64,000 bases of DNA from Pseudomonas sp. TTU2014-080ASC (GTDB lineage Bacteria > Pseudomonadota > Gammaproteobacteria > Pseudomonadales > Pseudomonadaceae). This document shows positions 62,859 to 64,000 of the stretch, in pieces. Position numbers and translations under genes: made by a program. How positions within the stretch are numbered: the first letter of the stretch is position 1; each line of letters opens with the position of its first letter. The DNA lies in NCBI RefSeq assembly GCF_001446935.1, contig NZ_LKKK01000014.1, forward strand, positions 167,135 through 231,134, written 5' to 3'. The notes under the pieces were generated by a model. That model was not told the origin of the DNA, did not search any database, and saw only the letters and a list, made by a program, of their open reading frames with translations.

Positions 62859-63041
62859 AACCCCCAGTTAATGGCCAAATGGCACTACGCTAATCGAGCA
62901 TACACAAATTCCCCACATAATAGTTACGGCAGAAATCGCGATCTCTATAGCGTTAAATCAACAAAATGGTGATTAGCCGGGGACTCACCCCTTATAAAAT
63001 TGCAGAATCACAGCCTTAATAAACTTCGATAAGGAATCCTC

Positions 63042-63320
63042 ATGGCAATTACAAAAGATCAGTTGATTGGCGATATCGCAGAAGCCATCGACAGCCCCAA
63101 AACGACTGTTCGCGCAGCCTTGGAACAACTGAGCGAGATCGTTGCAGATGCACTTGAAAATGGAGATGAAATTACCCTTCCGGGCATTGGCAAACTGAAG
63201 GTCTCAGCGCGGCCCGAGCGTGCAGGCCGTAACCCTCAGACAGGCCAAGCTATTACCATCGCAGCGAAAAAAGTTATCAAATTTGTGCCGGCCAAGTCAT
63301 TGAATGATGCTGTTAACTAA
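63042..63320 (+). CDS. hupA: DNA-binding protein HU
   Basis: A 92-residue histone-like protein that bends DNA and compacts the nucleoid. N-terminal dimerisation helices (MAITKDQLIGDIAEAIDS), central beta-saddle, and the DNA-binding arm with RNPQTGQAI (residues ~62-70, with the proline that intercalates DNA), ending KVIKFVPAKSLNDAVN. It agrees best with the HupA-type HU of Pseudomonas. AAGGA precedes the ATG. It is transcribed towards the rRNA operon end. Confidence 0.95.
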   Translation: MAITKDQLIGDIAEAIDSPKTTVRAALEQLSEIVADALENGDEITLPGIGKLKVSARPERAGRNPQTGQAITIAAKKVIKFVPAKSLNDAVN

Positions 63321-63361
63321 TATTTAGCATCCACTACGAACTTGATGTTTTTTCTGAACAA

Positions 63362-63397
63362 AATAAAAAACCCGATCAGATACCTGATCGGGCTTTT
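63362..63397. terminator. terminator between hupA and the rRNA operon
   Basis: AAAAAACCCGATCAG-ATAC-CTGATCGGGCTTTT has an 11-bp stem with A and T tracts, so it can work for hupA on the plus strand and for the last 5S gene on the minus strand. Confidence 0.9.
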
Positions 63398-63405
63398 GGT
63401 ATAGG

Positions 63406-63524
63406 TGCTTGACGATGACCTACTCTCACATGGAGAAACTCCACACTACCATCGGCGATGCATCGTTTCACTACTGAGTTCGGGATGGGATCAGGTGGTT
63501 CCAATGCTCTATGGTCGTCAAGCA
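63406..63524 (-). rRNA. rrf: 5S ribosomal RNA, distal copy
   Basis: About 119 nt with the Pseudomonas 5S pattern (GCTTGACGACCATAGAGC at the 5' end, CCCGAACTCAG, GAGAGTAGGTCATCGTCAAGC at the 3' end read in pieces). It is the second of two tandem copies, identical to the first over the core as far as I can compare, and followed by its own terminator. Confidence 0.95.
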
Positions 63525-63587
63525 ATTCGGTTGAAATGCTGCTTATAGCAACACTTCGATATCTATAACTGTAACTGCTTCTACTTA

Positions 63588-63627
63588 AAGTAAAACCCCT
63601 GATCAGCTGGCTGATCAGGGGTTTCGG
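63588..63627 (-). terminator. hairpin between the two 5S copies
   Basis: AACCCCTGATCAG-CTGG-CTGATCAGGGGTTT forms a long stem. On the minus strand it is followed by TTTACTTT. It resembles the operon's final terminator and probably arose with the 5S duplication. Confidence 0.75.
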
Positions 63628-63633
63628 TATAGG

Positions 63634-63752
63634 TGCTTGACGATGACCTACTCTCACATGGAGAAACTCCACACTACCATCGGCGATGCATCGTTTCACT
63701 ACTGAGTTCGGGATGGGATCAGGTGGTTCCAATGCTCTATGGTCGTCAAGCG
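63634..63752 (-). rRNA. rrf: 5S ribosomal RNA, proximal copy
   Basis: The first 5S gene after 23S, with the same sequence as the distal copy across its core. The unit repeats every 228 bases together with a downstream hairpin. Confidence 0.95.
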
Positions 63753-63879
63753 ATTCAGCTGGGATATCGCGGTTAAGGCGTTATCCCGAATTGGGTATGT
63801 GATTGCTTTGTAGTTGCTGCAAATTTTCGGATTGTTGTCGACTTCAACGGTCTGACACCACAAATTGTTTGGGTGTTAT

Positions 63880-64000
63880 ATGGTCAAGCCTCACGGGCAA
63901 TTAGTACTGGTTAGCTCAACGCCTCACAACGCTTACACACCCAGCCTATCAACGTCGTAGTCTTCGACGGCCCTTTAGGGAGCTCAAGGCTCCAGTGAGA
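63880..64000 (-). rRNA. rrl: 23S ribosomal RNA, 3' end (partial)
   Basis: The minus strand begins inside the gene and ends near GGCTTGACCA, the conserved 23S 3' terminus; the plus strand shows the familiar GGTCAAGCCTCACGGGCAAT and TTAGTACTGGTTAGCTCAAC. It continues past the window edge, so 16S and most of 23S lie beyond. Confidence 0.93.

Noticed and set aside
63376..63732. 118-codon frame across the 5S region
   Set aside because: It contains the same peptide twice because it reads through both 5S rRNA copies; it is not a protein gene.

Overview
The window reads as a chromosomal segment of a Pseudomonas species. Evidence is the gacA-uvrC-pgsA-tRNA-Gly-tRNA-Cys-tRNA-Leu block, colRS linked to a methyltransferase and inaA, the muxABC-opmB efflux operon, the liuRABCDE leucine operon, Pseudomonas-type HU, 4.5S RNA and 5S RNA, and moderately high GC with strong Shine-Dalgarno sites. 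I see no prophage, insertion sequence, CRISPR array or plasmid gene. The species cannot be fixed from what is visible.

Layout. 1-4.6 kb, minus strand: galU, three tRNA genes separated by hairpins, pgsA, uvrC and gacA. 4.6-6.0 kb is visibly AT-richer and holds one orphan RcsB/RocA-like response regulator. 6.0-8.2 kb: an MDR-type oxidoreductase divergent from a LysR regulator. 8.2-13.3 kb is an envelope locus: colR-colS-methyltransferase-inaA on the minus strand, a divergent PAP2 lipid phosphatase, then an exported retropepsin-like protease. 13.5-16.6 kb: katG and dsbB. 16.6-25.4 kb: the four-gene RND efflux operon opmB/muxC/muxB/muxA (minus). 25.6-33.2 kb: tpx, a sodium:alanine-type symporter, and tamB/tamA for outer-membrane assembly. 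33.3-37.8 kb: a GNAT acetyltransferase, xthA, a phosphate-binding-like/OmpA fusion, and a TerC protein with a structured leader and a 58-residue ORF behind it.

37.8-49.4 kb is a fatty/branched-chain acyl-CoA region. An acyl-CoA dehydrogenase is divergent from a LysR gene. Then come liuR-liuA-liuB-liuC-liuD-liuE and acetoacetyl-CoA synthetase. Together these take isovaleryl-CoA to acetyl-CoA and acetoacetate and activate the acetoacetate. An 18-bp palindrome matching LiuR-type operators sits in front of liuR, and two copies of a hairpin repeat lie in operon gaps.

49.4-63.3 kb: a radical SAM/DUF4130 pair predicted to act on DNA, an orphan periplasmic solute-binding protein, a PilU-type ATPase, ppiC, ddl, an MmcQ/YjbR protein, a YbiT-type ABC-F ATPase, azoR with a divergent LysR gene, a cold-shock/DUF1294 fusion, uppP, the 4.5S RNA gene, a chemoreceptor with a hexaglycine insert, and an HU gene. 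63.4-64 kb is the distal end of an rRNA operon on the minus strand: the 3' end of 23S and two 5S copies, each with its own terminator hairpin.

Most of the window is core genome. The less explained parts are the orphan RcsB-like regulator, the radical SAM/DUF4130 pair, the PBP-OmpA fusion, the leader and microgene around terC, and the repeat structure of the 5S tail. Several start sites were moved from the longest reading frame to an internal start with a better ribosome-binding site, as noted in the entries.
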